From: an uncultured Prevotellaceae bacterium
GTDB lineage: Bacteria > Bacteroidota > Bacteroidia > Bacteroidales > Bacteroidaceae
Assembly (NCBI GenBank): GCA_900317305.1
Contig: ONGG01000025.1
Coordinates: forward strand, 1-43,822
Reading direction: 5' to 3'
Length of the DNA stretch: 43,822 nucleotides
Shown here piece by piece: positions 43,081-43,822 of this stretch. How positions within the stretch are numbered: position 1 is the first letter of the stretch; every line of letters begins with the position of its first letter. A model generated the notes under the pieces. It saw only the letters and a program-made list of their open reading frames with translations. It was not told where the DNA came from and ran no database searches. A program made the translations under genes and the position numbers.

Positions 43081-43124
43081 CTCAACTTTAGCAGTTGAGA
43101 GAAGTTGAGCGAATGCGGAACTTC
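43081..43124 (+). repeat. Hairpin and dispersed repeat copy 2
   Basis: CTCAACT at 43081-43087 pairs with AGTTGAG at 43093-43099 (5-base loop). Next to it lies GAAGTTGAGCGAATGCGGAA at 43101-43120 followed by CTTC, which matches the repeat at 35761-35784 with three differences. It could end the dockerin transcript, though there is no T tract. Confidence 0.6.
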
Positions 43125-43152
43125 AATTCTATAAATCAAGAAAGACTGAAAA

Positions 43153-43386
43153 TCAAGAAATACCCTCTGCTTTTTTCAGTTCACTTTCAAGGAAGTTGTA
43201 GACGTAACCTGAGCTTTGAAAATAAAGACCTGTTTGGGGATTGGAGAGTTTCTCAAAAAGACGCGATGTGTAAACGGCATCGAAAGCCTCGGCCATCGTG
43301 AATCCCCGCTCTTCCATGAGGCGAGCAATGAGGTCTTTCACGATTTCCTCTTTCATGTTTTGGAATTCTGCCTGAGATACGTTCAT
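43153..43386 (-). CDS. Small protein downstream of the DUF3990 remnant
   Basis: The 77-residue protein (MNVSQAEFQNMKEEIVKDLI...) is mainly helical, with a GLYFQSSGYVYNFLE segment near residues 53-67 and no membrane helix. From memory a protein like this commonly follows DUF3791 and DUF3990 genes in Bacteroidales; its function is unknown and may be antitoxin-like. It overlaps the remnant stop by four bases (ATGA), which shows the ancestral operon order is kept. Confidence 0.72.
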   Translation of the reverse strand: MNVSQAEFQNMKEEIVKDLIARLMEERGFTMAEAFDAVYTSRLFEKLSNPQTGLYFQSSGYVYNFLESELKKAEGIS

Positions 43387-43490
43387 AGTTTCTGTAGTTT
43401 ATCAATAGCGCGACCAAAATCCTTATTGGGTTTCGACATACTCAGGTCAATACACTTGATGTCTACAGTTGAACCGTGGTATAGTATCAT
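43383..43490 (-). pseudogene. DUF3990 gene remnant with large in-frame deletion
   Basis: The frame encodes 35 residues: a DUF3990 N-terminus (MILYHGSTVDIK, then KPNKDFGR) joined directly to AIDKLQKL, which looks like the normal C-terminal end. The family usually has well over 100 residues and resembles ADP-ribosyltransferase toxins, so most of the fold is missing. It retains a four-base overlap with the following gene. This is probably a deletion that removed toxic activity while keeping translation coupling. Confidence 0.7.
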
Positions 43491-43707
43491 AGAGCCCCCC
43501 CTTCCTTTGACAATAGGCCTGCAAGGTTTGGAGATTCTCATCGAGCGAGAGTGTGTGCATGATGCCATAGTGCTTCTCGCAGAGGGTCAGTGCACCATAT
43601 CGGCTAAGGTAGCGATAAGCCTCTGCTTCGGAAATCTTGCTTTGATCGGCAAAAGCCGCAACAATCAGGATGAGATATTCGATTTTGTTGAGCACGGTTG
43701 TGGCCAT
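43447..43707 (-). CDS. DUF3791-family protein, probable frameshifted C-terminus
   Basis: The first 71 residues match DUF3791 (EYLILIVAAFADQSKISEAEAYRYLSRYG and KHYGIMHTLS), often paired with DUF3990 and thought to be an antitoxin or partner. At residues 69-71 the frame crosses a run of seven G residues (C at 43495-43501) and then reads 15 foreign residues. Eight G residues would end the protein in GGAL with its TGA overlapping the DUF3990 ATG, the usual arrangement. The present seven-G state looks like slippage. Confidence 0.75.
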   Translation of the reverse strand: MATTVLNKIEYLILIVAAFADQSKISEAEAYRYLSRYGALTLCEKHYGIMHTLSLDENLQTLQAYCQRKGGLYDTIPRFNCRHQVY

Positions 43708-43766
43708 ATTCGACTGATTATTTTTTATTGGTGTCCGCTAAAAATGAATAACTGCCAGAACACGTG

Positions 43767-43805
43767 TCCGCAGTGCCGATAAACAGGCATTGCGGATTCG
43801 TTTTT
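43767..43805 (+). terminator. Hairpin with T tract near the right edge
   Basis: Arms 43767-43777 and 43786-43796 pair with one mismatch around an 8-base loop and are followed by TTCGTTTTT. No plus-strand gene ends here, so it may belong to an element that continues past the window or act on neighbouring transcription. Confidence 0.5.
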
Positions 43806-43822
43806 CAAAAAGTAAGCCCCTT

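Overview
The window looks like chromosomal DNA from a gut or oral Bacteroidales bacterium, most likely a Prevotella-type member of Prevotellaceae. Four things point there. Genes start after A-rich leaders without Shine-Dalgarno sequences. Many promoters match the Bacteroidota pattern TTTG, 19-22 bases, TAnnTTTG. The gene content is typical of the group: TamL lipoprotein, DUF4296 next to lspA, a C69 dipeptidase, an M16 protease pair protein, DUF5715, DUF3791/DUF3990 and a small dockerin protein. The genus is inferred from gene content and cannot be proved here.

Layout. Bases 1-290 hold what looks like the promoter and leader of an rRNA operon running left out of the window. Next come a class A penicillin-binding protein (minus strand), a pyrB-pyrI-glyA operon, an uncharacterised acidic protein and a WalJ-type metallo-beta-lactamase protein. 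TamL (minus strand) follows, directly downstream of a three-gene cassette (aldo/keto reductase, amidohydrolase lactonase, zinc dehydrogenase) that matches the L-galactose to D-tagaturonate pathway. A divergent SpoU/TrmH RNA methyltransferase leads into a membrane protein, hisB and a MaoC-like hydratase. MltF (minus strand) is divergent from hisG-hisD-hisC. A long minus-strand operon follows: ileS, a DksA-like protein, lspA, a DUF4296 lipoprotein, an M23 peptidase and a C69 dipeptidase. Then come an M16 peptidase and a PadR-PspC pair under a palindrome-bearing promoter.

The right 8 kb is more accessory. It holds an 899-residue protein that looks like a nucleic-acid-binding mosaic, a compact independent transcript encoding a 26-residue peptide, a PrsW-family intramembrane protease, a periplasmic TonB-C protein, a DUF5715 lipoprotein with three tandem promoters, a small dockerin protein, and a decayed DUF3791/DUF3990 toxin-antitoxin-like cassette.

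Repeats are a second theme. There are G/C-rich tandem arrays at 41.3 and 42.4 kb, an 83-base tandem duplication that copies a promoter, an octamer family ending in GACAATAG at three intergenic sites, a 96-base element bounded by 18-base inverted repeats, and a hairpin repeat present at two sites. The least explained items are the small transcript at 38.6-38.9 kb, the 899-residue protein with its expandable repeat linker, and the promoter-duplicating repeat.
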